The position numbers were made by a program, and so were the translations under genes. This document shows positions 56,769-64,000 of a stretch of 64,000 nt of DNA, one piece after another. Location: the NCBI RefSeq assembly GCF_900172295.1, contig NZ_FWFL01000001.1, forward strand, positions 186,001-250,000, given 5' to 3'. Under the pieces are notes generated by a model that saw only the letters and a program-made list of their open reading frames with translations, did not search any database and had not been told where the DNA came from. Position 1 is the first letter of the stretch. The number at the start of each line of letters is the position of its first letter. The DNA is from Roseovarius litorisediminis. Lineage in GTDB: Bacteria > Pseudomonadota > Alphaproteobacteria > Rhodobacterales > Rhodobacteraceae.

Positions 56769-56887
56769 TCCAGGTTACCAAGAGGTTAACACACGTATAA
56801 GTTGATTTCCATATGGCATCAGGGTGCACGTTGCCATTTGTCCTGTGTCCGCCTAAAACCTTCCTGCCTTTGAGGAGCTAAGATCAG

Positions 56888-57655
56888 ATGCCCTGTCAGG
56901 AGCCAAAATTCAGCATTAAGCTAGCAGAAACAAAGGAGGAATTGCGCGCGGCCCAACGCTTGCGGTATCGGGTTTTTATTGAGGAGTTGGGCGGTAATGG
57001 CCCACTGGTGGACCACGAAGCGCGGCTTGAACTTGACCGGTTTGATGAGTTTTTCGACCACCTGATCCTGATTGACGAGCATAATAATGGCGCTGTTGTA
57101 GGGGTTTACCGGCTTTTACGGGATGATCAGGCGAAATTGGCAGGGCAATATTACTCCGAAGATGAATATGACCTGAGCGTTCTGGCAAATTCGGGCCGCC
57201 GGATGATGGAGCTGGGCCGGTCCTGTCTGGACCCTGCCTATCGGGGTGGCGTGGCAATGTACCATCTTTGGCATGGTTTGGCCCGGTACGTTGCTGACTA
57301 CAATATAGAAATCCTGTTTGGCGTTGCCAGCTTTCATGGGTCTGACGTTGATCAGCTGGCGCAACCGCTCTCCTTGCTGCATCATCGGCACCTGGCACCG
57401 GAAGAATTGCGGGTAAGGGTGCATGCGGCGCATTTTCAGCCTATGGATCTGATTGAGGAAAATCATCTGGATCGGCGGGCCGCGATGTTGCAGGTGCCTG
57501 CGCTGATTAAGGCCTATCTGCGTTTGGGGGGCTATGTGGGCGAGGGTGCTTTTGTGGATCATGCCTTTAATACCACCGATGTCTGTCTGGTGATGGACAC
57601 TGCGCGGATGAAGGAAAAGCAAAAAACAATTTATACCAAAGGGGTTACGGAGTGA
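56888..57655 (+). CDS. olsB: L-ornithine N-alpha-acyltransferase OlsB
   Basis: A 255-residue acyl-ACP-dependent acyltransferase distantly related to the GNAT/autoinducer-synthase fold. It attaches a 3-hydroxy fatty acid to ornithine to make lyso-ornithine lipid. Family blocks are RYRVFIEELG, DEFFDHLILID and VGVYRLLRDDQA, followed by MMELGRSCLDPAYRGG. The stop overlaps olsA by four bases, giving the classic olsB-olsA pair for membrane ornithine lipids, which marine alphaproteobacteria use when phosphate is short. Confidence 0.9.
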   Translation: MPCQEPKFSIKLAETKEELRAAQRLRYRVFIEELGGNGPLVDHEARLELDRFDEFFDHLILIDEHNNGAVVGVYRLLRDDQAKLAGQYYSEDEYDLSVLANSGRRMMELGRSCLDPAYRGGVAMYHLWHGLARYVADYNIEILFGVASFHGSDVDQLAQPLSLLHHRHLAPEELRVRVHAAHFQPMDLIEENHLDRRAAMLQVPALIKAYLRLGGYVGEGAFVDHAFNTTDVCLVMDTARMKEKQKTIYTKGVTE

Positions 57656-58485
57656 ACCTGAAGTGGACGCCCGAAACAGAACCGCCCCTTTTCCGAATTA
57701 CACCAGCAGGCTGGATCAGAGTGGTGTTGCGTGGCGGAGCATTGATTTTGATCCTCCTTTCTGGGGTTGTTGTAACCGCCGCTATCCGCTTGTTCGAGCA
57801 GGCGGTTTACGGCCTGCACCGGCCGGTTACCCCCTATATCACCCAATGGGTCTGCAGGGCTGCTTTTGTCGTGCTGGGGATGCGCCACGAAATCGAGGGG
57901 GAGCGCATGAACTTGCCAGGTGCAGTGGTGGCTAACCACGCGTCCTGGTTGGATATTTTTGCGTTGAATGCACGAAAACGGATATATTTTGTGTCAAAAT
58001 CCGAAGTGGCAGGTTGGCCCGGGATAGGAGTACTGGCCAAAATCACCGGCACGGTGTTCATTGCCCGCGACCCCAGACAGGCCAGGGCACAGACCGAACT
58101 GTTTGAGGCGCGTTTGTTGGCAGGGCATAAACTGCTATTTTTCCCCGAAGGCACCTCAACCGACGGGTTGCGTGTTTTACCTTTTAAATCAACTCTCTTT
58201 CAGGCGTTCTTCAGCCAATCTTTGCGGCATGAGATGTATATCCAGCCGGTAACGGTGATTTATACTGAGCCCAAGGGGCAGGACCCCCGGTTTTATGGCT
58301 GGTGGGGAGATATGGGGTTTGGGCCCCATGCGCTGAAGGTTTTGGCGGCGTTCCCGCAGGGATCGGTGAAGGTAGTTTATCATCTGCCGGTGAAGGTTGA
58401 TGAGTTTCCCGATCGAAAAATGTTAACGGGGCATCTGGAAATGGTTGTCCGGCAGGGCATGTCGCAGGCGTGTCTGGACGTCTGA
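57652..58485 (+). CDS. olsA: Lyso-ornithine lipid O-acyltransferase OlsA (PlsC-like)
   Basis: A 277-residue PlsC-family acyltransferase with an N-terminal membrane segment (about 25-50). The acyltransferase H-X4-D motif is in ANHASWLDIF, and the second motif is FFPEGTSTDG. It O-acylates lyso-ornithine lipid made by OlsB. The start is GTG at 57652, overlapping the olsB stop (GTGA). Pairing with olsB favours this role over phosphatidic-acid synthesis. Confidence 0.9.
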   Translation: MNLKWTPETEPPLFRITPAGWIRVVLRGGALILILLSGVVVTAAIRLFEQAVYGLHRPVTPYITQWVCRAAFVVLGMRHEIEGERMNLPGAVVANHASWLDIFALNARKRIYFVSKSEVAGWPGIGVLAKITGTVFIARDPRQARAQTELFEARLLAGHKLLFFPEGTSTDGLRVLPFKSTLFQAFFSQSLRHEMYIQPVTVIYTEPKGQDPRFYGWWGDMGFGPHALKVLAAFPQGSVKVVYHLPVKVDEFPDRKMLTGHLEMVVRQGMSQACLDV

Positions 58486-58549
58486 GGGGCGTAGGTTTTG
58501 TACGTTTTAAAGGAAATTTCTCATCACATCCAAACGCGCGTCTCCTGCT

Positions 58550-59170
58550 TCAAGACATGGCGGCAATCAGGCGGCCAAGTTCGGTGACAGGATCGTCGTT
58601 GCGCCAGATCTCGTCGCCGATACCGAAGAAATCGGTGAAGGGTGCGAGTTGAGCGATCAGGTCGGTATCAAGCGCGCCCTCGGCGACAACGGGGATTTCG
58701 ATGGTTTCAGACCACCACTCAAACAGATCTGAGGAGGTACGCGAGCCGTCGCCTAGCGAGGAAATGCCGACCGGACCAAAGCTGATGTAGTCGGCGCCCG
58801 ATTCGCCAGCATTCATCCCCTCGTGACGAGAGGTGCCACAAAAGGCACCTACGATGGCATCGGGCCCCAGTTCCTTGCGCGCATAGCGTACCGTGCGGGC
58901 CCCATCGGGAAGGTGTACGCCGTCGAGGCCAAGCCGGTCGACCATGGCAAGGTGGGTGTCGATCACCAGCATGATGTCGCGCGCATGGGTCACTTCGCGA
59001 CAGGCGTCAGCGGCGCGGGCAATTCGGTCTTCGTCGCGGGTGGCCAGGGCCAAACGGACACAGGCCACCTCGTGCGTGTCCAGAACCTTTGCCAGTTGCG
59101 TCGGAAAACTGCTGAGTTCAATCTCGGGCGGGGTGATCAGGTAGATCTGCGGCTGCTCGGTGTCGGCCAT
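58550..59170 (-). CDS. Thiamine-phosphate synthase-like protein (divergent ThiE/TenI)
   Basis: A 206-residue TIM-barrel protein from ATG 59170 (AGGAG 8 nt upstream; longer frames are unlikely). The ThiE/TenI core GLDGVHLPDGA and GADYISFGPV is clear. Several usual ThiE features are weak or missing: the QLR-K start is replaced by ACVRLAL, the loop after FGPV reads GISSLGD instead of a T.TK-type stretch, and the phosphate-binding GGI segment reads AEGAL. It may be a TenI-like relative rather than a true ThiE. No other thi gene is adjacent. Confidence 0.75.
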   Translation of the reverse strand: MADTEQPQIYLITPPEIELSSFPTQLAKVLDTHEVACVRLALATRDEDRIARAADACREVTHARDIMLVIDTHLAMVDRLGLDGVHLPDGARTVRYARKELGPDAIVGAFCGTSRHEGMNAGESGADYISFGPVGISSLGDGSRTSSDLFEWWSETIEIPVVAEGALDTDLIAQLAPFTDFFGIGDEIWRNDDPVTELGRLIAAMS

Positions 59171-59362
59171 TGCGGGCGCTCCTGCTGGTGATTGCGCCCG
59201 TATAGCGAAGTGATTTTGTTTTGACCACTGAAAGGCGTGCTCTGAAGGCAAGAGATTCGATGCCCCCGGTGGGGATATTTGCGGCAAGAAGAAAGGGCTT
59301 GGGGTTTTCTTGGCGCTGGCAGTGTCCTAAGAGGCTTCAGGACCCGAAGGAGCCTTAGGAAA

Positions 59363-60109
59363 ATGCCGAAATACACACCCCAGCCGGCCTTTGTGCTGAT
59401 CCGCCCGCAGATGGGCGAGAATATCGGGGCAGCGGCACGGGCGATGTGGAATTTCGGGCTGGACCGGATGCGGATCGTTGCCCCGCGCGACGGCTGGCCG
59501 AACCAAAAAGCAGTGGCAATGGCCAGCGGAGCGGGGCGCTTGCTGGATGAGGCGATGCTATGCGACGACACAAAGGTGGCGTTAGAGGATTGTCATTTCG
59601 TTTTCGCGACTACGGCCCGGGCGAGGGGCCTGACCAAGCCGGTTGTCAGCCCGGAACGCGCGATGCAGATGACCGCGGAAAAGATTGCCGAGGGACATCG
59701 CGTAGCGGTGATGTTCGGACCCGAGAGGGCAGGGTTGGAAAACGACGATATCGCGCGGGCCAATGCGATTATCAACGTACCGGTGAACCCCGAGTTTGCC
59801 AGCCTCAATCTGGCGCAATGTGTGTTGCTGACTGCCTATGAATGGCAGCGGGCCGGGGCGCAGGTCACGCCCGAACGCATGGACATGGCCAAAACCAACT
59901 GGGCCGAACAGATCGAAATTGAAAAGCTGAGCACGCATTACGAAGATCGGCTGGATGAGGCGGGTTTTTTCTTTCCCGAGCACAAGGCCGAAAACATGAA
60001 GATCAACCTGCGTAACATGTGGAGCCGGATGCCGTTGACCCGAGCCGATGTCCAGATGTTGCACGGGGTCATGCGGCAGATGGTCCGTTGGAAAGAACGG
60101 GGCGACTGA
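59363..60109 (+). CDS. trmJ: tRNA (cytidine/uridine-32-2'-O)-methyltransferase, TrmJ-type
   Basis: A 248-residue SPOUT-class methyltransferase from ATG 59363, with AGGA 5 nt upstream. Motif 1 reads PQMGENIGAAARAMWNFG, the knot motifs VAVMFGPERAGLENDDI and NPEFASLNLAQCV are textbook SpoU/TrmJ, and a helical C-terminal extension (about 170-248) matches TrmJ. It methylates the ribose at position 32 of several tRNAs. Confidence 0.88.
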   Translation: MPKYTPQPAFVLIRPQMGENIGAAARAMWNFGLDRMRIVAPRDGWPNQKAVAMASGAGRLLDEAMLCDDTKVALEDCHFVFATTARARGLTKPVVSPERAMQMTAEKIAEGHRVAVMFGPERAGLENDDIARANAIINVPVNPEFASLNLAQCVLLTAYEWQRAGAQVTPERMDMAKTNWAEQIEIEKLSTHYEDRLDEAGFFFPEHKAENMKINLRNMWSRMPLTRADVQMLHGVMRQMVRWKERGD

Positions 60110-60173
60110 GTGCGCTTGAAGGCGCGCAGAGGGCGCACTAAACCTTTCGGTACGTGAGGCAAGGGGTAACACG

Positions 60174-61316
60174 ATGAGCGGCAAACGCAGCATTTTCGAA
60201 GAGGTCGGCGAGACCACGCCCAGGCGAGAGGCGCCACAGGGGGGGATGATCGACAAGGGGCGCGGGCGCGCACGTAGCGCAATCCGCCTTTGGCTGATGG
60301 TTTTGTTTGCCCTTGTGGCCTTGATGATTGCCGTCGGCGGGCTGACCCGGCTGACCGACAGCGGCCTGAGCATCACCGAATGGAAACCGCTGACCGGGGC
60401 GCTGCCACCACTGACTACCGCCGATTGGGAGGCCGAATTTGCCCTGTATCAGGCGATACCGGAATTTCAGGTACAGAACAGCTGGATGCAGTTGGAAGAC
60501 TTCAAGGCGATTTACTGGTGGGAATGGGGTCATCGTCAGCTGGGCCGGGTGATCGGCCTTGTCTGGGCTGTAGGGTTTCTGGCCTTTTTGGCGCTGCGCA
60601 AGATCCCTGCCGGCTGGACCGGACGGCTGGTGTTCATCGGTGCGCTTGGCGGGGTGCAGGGGGCCGTTGGCTGGTGGATGGTCAGTTCGGGCCTGACGGG
60701 GACAATGACGGATGTGGCAAGCTATCGGCTGGCCACGCATCTGGGACTGGCCTTTGTCATTCTGGGTTTTATCGCCTGGTATATCTTTCTGTTGGGCCGC
60801 GAAGAGCGCGAATTGATGCAGGCGCGGCGCGGCAAAGAGGCCAAGCTGTTCGGGCTTGCCACAGGATGGCTGCATTTCGCCTTTCTTCAAATACTCATCG
60901 GTGCGCTGGTAGCGGGGATCGACGCCGGGCGCAGCTATACCGACTGGCCCCTGATGGGCGGGCAGGTCCTGCCTCCCAGTATCTGGCTGGCGGATCTGGG
61001 CTGGCGGAACTTTTTTGAAAACCCCGGCCTGGTGCAATTCATCCATCGGATAACCGGTTATCTGTTGCTCGCGTTCGGTATCATGGTCTGGATGCGCGGA
61101 CGGCGCAGTGCCAACAGCGCGACCGGTGCTGCGTTTACCGCGGCTTTTGTTGCGCTGTGTGGTCAGGTCGTGCTGGGTATTGCCACGGTGCTGTATGGCG
61201 CGCCATGGCAGGTGGCGATTGTGCATCAGGTGCTGGCGGTTCTGTTATGGGTACTGATCCTGCGGGCACGATTCCTCAGCCTTTATCCGCTGCCTCAATC
61301 CATCCGGAGGGCCTGA
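60174..61316 (+). CDS. ctaA: Heme A synthase (COX15/CtaA)
   Basis: A 380-residue membrane enzyme that oxidises the C8 methyl of heme O to make heme A for cytochrome c oxidase. It has about eight transmembrane segments and the four conserved heme-ligand histidines in WWEWGHRQLGR, ATHLGLAF, QFIHRITGY and IVHQVL. The opening IAVGGLTRLTDSGLSITEWKP is a strong family signature. The stop is one base before the next gene's ATG. Confidence 0.95.
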   Translation: MSGKRSIFEEVGETTPRREAPQGGMIDKGRGRARSAIRLWLMVLFALVALMIAVGGLTRLTDSGLSITEWKPLTGALPPLTTADWEAEFALYQAIPEFQVQNSWMQLEDFKAIYWWEWGHRQLGRVIGLVWAVGFLAFLALRKIPAGWTGRLVFIGALGGVQGAVGWWMVSSGLTGTMTDVASYRLATHLGLAFVILGFIAWYIFLLGREERELMQARRGKEAKLFGLATGWLHFAFLQILIGALVAGIDAGRSYTDWPLMGGQVLPPSIWLADLGWRNFFENPGLVQFIHRITGYLLLAFGIMVWMRGRRSANSATGAAFTAAFVALCGQVVLGIATVLYGAPWQVAIVHQVLAVLLWVLILRARFLSLYPLPQSIRRA

Positions 61317-61317
61317 G

Positions 61318-62793
61318 ATGACTGCCTATGACAAACTGATGGCGTTTGAGCGTGAAACCCAGGCGCTGGCGCAGGTGGCTGGGCGTCTGGGCTGGGATCA
61401 GGAAACCATGATGCCACGAGGGGCTGCGCACCAACGGGCCGAGGAAAGCGGTGCTATGCAATCGGTTCTGCATGCCCGCCGCACTGATCCGCGTGTGGGC
61501 GAGTGGCTGGAAATGGCGGCAGCTGAACCGCTGGATCAGGTGGGGCAGGCGCAGCTGAGGCTGATCCGGCGCAGTTATACGCGGACAAACAAGGTGCCCG
61601 GTGATCTGGCCAGCGCCCTGGCCCGGCTGACCAGTCGGGCGCAGGGCCAGTGGGCCGAGGCGCGCAGCGAGGATGACTTCAAGGCATTCGCACCTGTTCT
61701 GGACGAGGTTTTGCGCCTCAAGCGTGAAGAAGGGGCCGCCCTGGCCGAGGGTGGCGATGTATACAATGCGCTGCTGGATGATTACGAGCCGGGCGCGGTT
61801 GCGGCTGATCTGGACAAGATGTTTGCCGAAATGCGGCCCGGTCTGGTGGCCTTGCGGCAAACGGCGCTGGAACAGGCGCCGGTGCCCGCGATCACCGGCG
61901 CGTTCGACGAGCAGAAGCAGATGAAACTGGCGCGCCAACTGGCAAAGTTGTTTGGCTATGACATGGCGCGCGGGCGGCTGGATAAGGCGGTGCATCCGTT
62001 CAGTTCGGGCAGCGGCGATGATGTGCGCATCACAACGCGCACGGCGGCGGATGACCCGTTCAACTGTATCTACTCGACCATCCACGAAACCGGCCATGCC
62101 TGTTACGAGCAGGCGATTGACCCGACTTACACATTGACACCGCTGGGGCAGGGCGTGTCGATGGGGGTGCACGAAAGCCAGAGCCGGATTTACGAGAACC
62201 AACTAGGCCGTTCTAAGGCCTTTTGCCACTTCCTGTTTGGTCAGATGCGAGACGTTTTCGGTGACATGGGTGTGGCGGATGAGACAGCTTTTTATGCATC
62301 TGTAAACCGGGTGCACCGCGGTTATATCCGGACCGAAGCCGATGAGGTGCAATATAACCTGCATATCATGCTGCGGTATGATCTGGAGCGGTCATTGATC
62401 GCCGGTGATCTGGCGGCGAATGATCTGGAGTCTGCGTGGAACGACCGGTTCAGAGCGGATTTCGGCTATGAGGTGGATCGCGCGTCAAACGGATGTTTGC
62501 AGGATGTGCATTGGTCAGTGGGCCTGTTTGGCTACTTCCCGACGTACAGCTTGGGCAATGTCTATGCCGGGTGCCTGCACAGCGCCTTGCGACAGGCTCT
62601 GCCGGATCTGGATGATCGGCTGGCGCAGGGTGATCTGGCGGCGGCAACGGCGTGGTTACAAAAGGCCGTGCAGGTGCATGGCGGGCTTTATGAGCCGCGC
62701 GAAGTGATCACCCGTGCCTGCGGGTTTGAACCCACGGCAGGGCCGTTGATGACCTATCTGGAGGAAAAATTTCGGGCGCTTTACCCGGGGTAA
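61318..62793 (+). CDS. Carboxypeptidase M32 (thermostable carboxypeptidase 1 family)
   Basis: A 491-residue zinc metallocarboxypeptidase of family M32. The zinc motif HETGH is at 256-260, and the third ligand E286 is in HESQSR. The DPTYTLTPLGQGVSMGVHESQ and HRGYIRTEADEVQYNLHI blocks are diagnostic. It releases C-terminal residues from peptides in the cytoplasm. It starts one base after the ctaA stop and is likely co-transcribed. Confidence 0.95.
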   Translation: MTAYDKLMAFERETQALAQVAGRLGWDQETMMPRGAAHQRAEESGAMQSVLHARRTDPRVGEWLEMAAAEPLDQVGQAQLRLIRRSYTRTNKVPGDLASALARLTSRAQGQWAEARSEDDFKAFAPVLDEVLRLKREEGAALAEGGDVYNALLDDYEPGAVAADLDKMFAEMRPGLVALRQTALEQAPVPAITGAFDEQKQMKLARQLAKLFGYDMARGRLDKAVHPFSSGSGDDVRITTRTAADDPFNCIYSTIHETGHACYEQAIDPTYTLTPLGQGVSMGVHESQSRIYENQLGRSKAFCHFLFGQMRDVFGDMGVADETAFYASVNRVHRGYIRTEADEVQYNLHIMLRYDLERSLIAGDLAANDLESAWNDRFRADFGYEVDRASNGCLQDVHWSVGLFGYFPTYSLGNVYAGCLHSALRQALPDLDDRLAQGDLAAATAWLQKAVQVHGGLYEPREVITRACGFEPTAGPLMTYLEEKFRALYPG

Positions 62794-62925
62794 CGGATTG
62801 GGTGAGAGGCCGCTCTGAGCCCGAAGCGGCCGAATCCGACACGTGACGCAGTCGTGGTCTAGCGGGGCTTCACAGGTGCGACCGGCCTTGGCACGACGCG
62901 AGTTCAATCGCTTCGACGGCGTTGC

Positions 62926-63207
62926 CTAGTAAGGCCGCTTCTCCGTTGTCGGGTCGATGACACGCGTGACTTCGGTGATGGTGTTAGCCGGAAAGCCCGA
63001 GATTTCGGCATGCTTTCTGATCGCCTCTTCGCTCTCCGCGAGATAGATACAGAAGGTCTTGGACCCCGTCACATAGGAATGGGTCCACTGCACTTTCGGC
63101 GCAAGTTGGTCGAGGGCCTTGTTAGAGGTTTTCGCCGCGCCGCTGAGCTCTTCGTCGTTCATCTCGCCGACGCCCGGTATATCCCGTTCGATTACGAATT
63201 TTTTCAT
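62926..63207 (-). CDS. DUF4242 domain-containing protein
   Basis: A 93-residue ferredoxin-fold-like protein. KFVIERDIPGVGEM, VQWTHSYVTGSKTFCIYLAE and IRKHAEISGFPANTITEV match DUF4242, of which some members bind nickel. The function is unknown. A GGGAGA lies 5 nt before the ATG. It follows the glutathione S-transferase gene after 47 bp on the same strand. Confidence 0.85.
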   Translation of the reverse strand: MKKFVIERDIPGVGEMNDEELSGAAKTSNKALDQLAPKVQWTHSYVTGSKTFCIYLAESEEAIRKHAEISGFPANTITEVTRVIDPTTEKRPY

Positions 63208-63254
63208 CTTCTGTCTCCCTTGTCCTGTGCCAATTTCACCTTGGTCTCGGCGAA

Positions 63255-63899
63255 CTATCCGGTCGCATCGAGGGACGGTATTCTGTGTGTGACGAGCGCC
63301 GTCCGATATGCTGGCGTTTCGCGAACCGCAGCGCAGAGGTCACGAAGGCGTGGCAAACCCCTGAGCAATGCCTCCCTGTCGCTGATCCATTCGCTGAGCA
63401 TCGTGAGGTAGAAGTCGAGCGCAGTCAGTCCACGTTCCAGAAAAAAGACATCCCCGGCGATGGTCTTGTTCATTAGCCTGAAGAAGCCTGCGAAGTCCCG
63501 GTCGGCCTGCTCCTTGACCTGAGTGATGGCGGTGTCATCACGGGCGAAGCGTTCGGGATGGCCAACGCGACTTGACGTGACGTATCCCGCCGTCGACATG
63601 ACGTTAAGCCAGTAAAGGAACGCCGCGCGATCAGGCTCTCCCGGTTGAGGTGCAACTGGCTCCTCGGGATGACTCTCGCCGAGTATCGTGACGATTGCGG
63701 CCGTCTCACCAATCGTTGTGCCGTTGGGCAGATCTAAAGCTGGAATCCGGCCAGCCGGATTCAGCTTCAGGAAGTCCGGTGACAGGTGTTCGCTGGCCTC
63801 CATATCCACGTACCGCATCCGGTAATCGGCATCGAGCAACTCCAGCGTCGCCTGTACGACGATCGAACCCGCCATGTATTCCCAGTACAGTGTGTACAT
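63255..63899 (-). CDS. Glutathione S-transferase family protein
   Basis: About 214 residues from ATG 63899, with AGGAGA 4 nt upstream; an in-frame upstream extension to 63977 has no support. The N-terminal thioredoxin-like domain (1-80; LNPAGRIPALDLPNGTTIGETAAIV with the cis-Pro of IPAL and the glutathione-binding ET) and an all-helical C-terminal domain (about 90-210) are clear. The putative active residue near the start is Tyr/Ser rather than Cys. It forms an operon with the DUF4242 protein. Confidence 0.9.
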   Translation of the reverse strand: MYTLYWEYMAGSIVVQATLELLDADYRMRYVDMEASEHLSPDFLKLNPAGRIPALDLPNGTTIGETAAIVTILGESHPEEPVAPQPGEPDRAAFLYWLNVMSTAGYVTSSRVGHPERFARDDTAITQVKEQADRDFAGFFRLMNKTIAGDVFFLERGLTALDFYLTMLSEWISDREALLRGLPRLRDLCAAVRETPAYRTALVTHRIPSLDATG

Positions 63900-64000
63900 T
63901 TGCTCTCCTCCGGTGTGTCCAATCCAACTATCGGAAAGGGCTGCCGCCGGTGCACGGCAGAATTTGTTTGGCCCCATTAAAGAAAACCTTTAGAGATAAC

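Noticed and set aside
56780..56800. CtrA-like box (TTAA-N7-ATAA) upstream of olsB near chpT
   Set aside because: The second half deviates from TTAA, and such AT strings occur by chance; kept only as a weak hint.
62850..62925. tRNA-like string (GTGGTCTAGCGG) between the M32 gene and DUF4242
   Set aside because: No acceptor, anticodon or T-arm could be built around it.

Overview
The window looks like chromosomal DNA of a marine alphaproteobacterium of the Roseobacter group (Rhodobacterales). This rests on gene content: three TRAP-transporter permease/receptor sets, ornithine-lipid genes olsB-olsA, a ChpT-type phosphotransferase, an L21 protein with a C-terminal helix-hairpin-helix tail, a pyrrolysine-free MttB-family methyltransferase, and a GcvT-fused dimethylglycine-dehydrogenase-like flavoprotein. 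No 16S gene is present, so the genus is not assigned.

Left part (0-9 kb): a solute-uptake and catabolic locus. A TAXI-type TRAP receptor, a fused TRAP permease, a DadA-like flavoprotein and a D-2-hydroxyacid dehydrogenase form one minus-strand operon. A divergent LysR regulator faces it. A class III aminotransferase-fold enzyme (resembling PbfA-type lyases) is cut by the left edge, and an isochorismatase-like hydrolase lies nearby. 9-19 kb holds envelope genes: tamA-tamB and an RND efflux pair (adaptor plus AcrB-type pump).

19-33 kb holds two methyl-group loci around a signalling block. A GcvT-fused flavoprotein is divergent from an MttB-like methyltransferase with a LysR regulator. At 30.4-32.7 kb a methyltetrahydrofolate:corrinoid methyltransferase, a methylenetetrahydrofolate reductase and a small 'virulence factor' family protein form an operon. 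Together they outline an aerobic corrinoid-dependent N-demethylation route, although no corrinoid protein or reactivase is in the window. Between them lie a hybrid histidine kinase with a cofactor-less molybdopterin-domain partner, a divergent LuxR-type response regulator, and a protein made of about 117-residue tandem repeats.

33-35 kb is housekeeping (ppx, rlmE) with an orphan contractile-tail tube-like gene between. From about 35.3 to 48.0 kb lies a probable genomic island. Its right end is a tRNA-Ser(CGA) gene with two decayed tyrosine recombinases beside it, and its left end carries a frameshifted IS3 orfA remnant. The cargo is a catabolic cluster: degradative HMG-CoA reductase, FadR-type GntR regulator, DctPQM TRAP transporter, SDR, BKACE enzyme, acetoacetate-type CoA-transferase (two subunits), a gulonate/carnitine-type 3-hydroxyacid dehydrogenase and an altronate-dehydratase-like enzyme. 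Three overlapping palindromes sit upstream of the transporter. The route converges on acetoacetate; the substrate cannot be fixed from sequence.

48-64 kb is core genome: two tandem DUF2059 proteins, rplU-rpmA, LysE exporter, acetyltransferase, obgE-proB-proA, chpT, DUF3553, olsB-olsA, a divergent ThiE-like protein, a TrmJ-type methyltransferase, ctaA, an M32 carboxypeptidase, a DUF4242 protein and a glutathione S-transferase.
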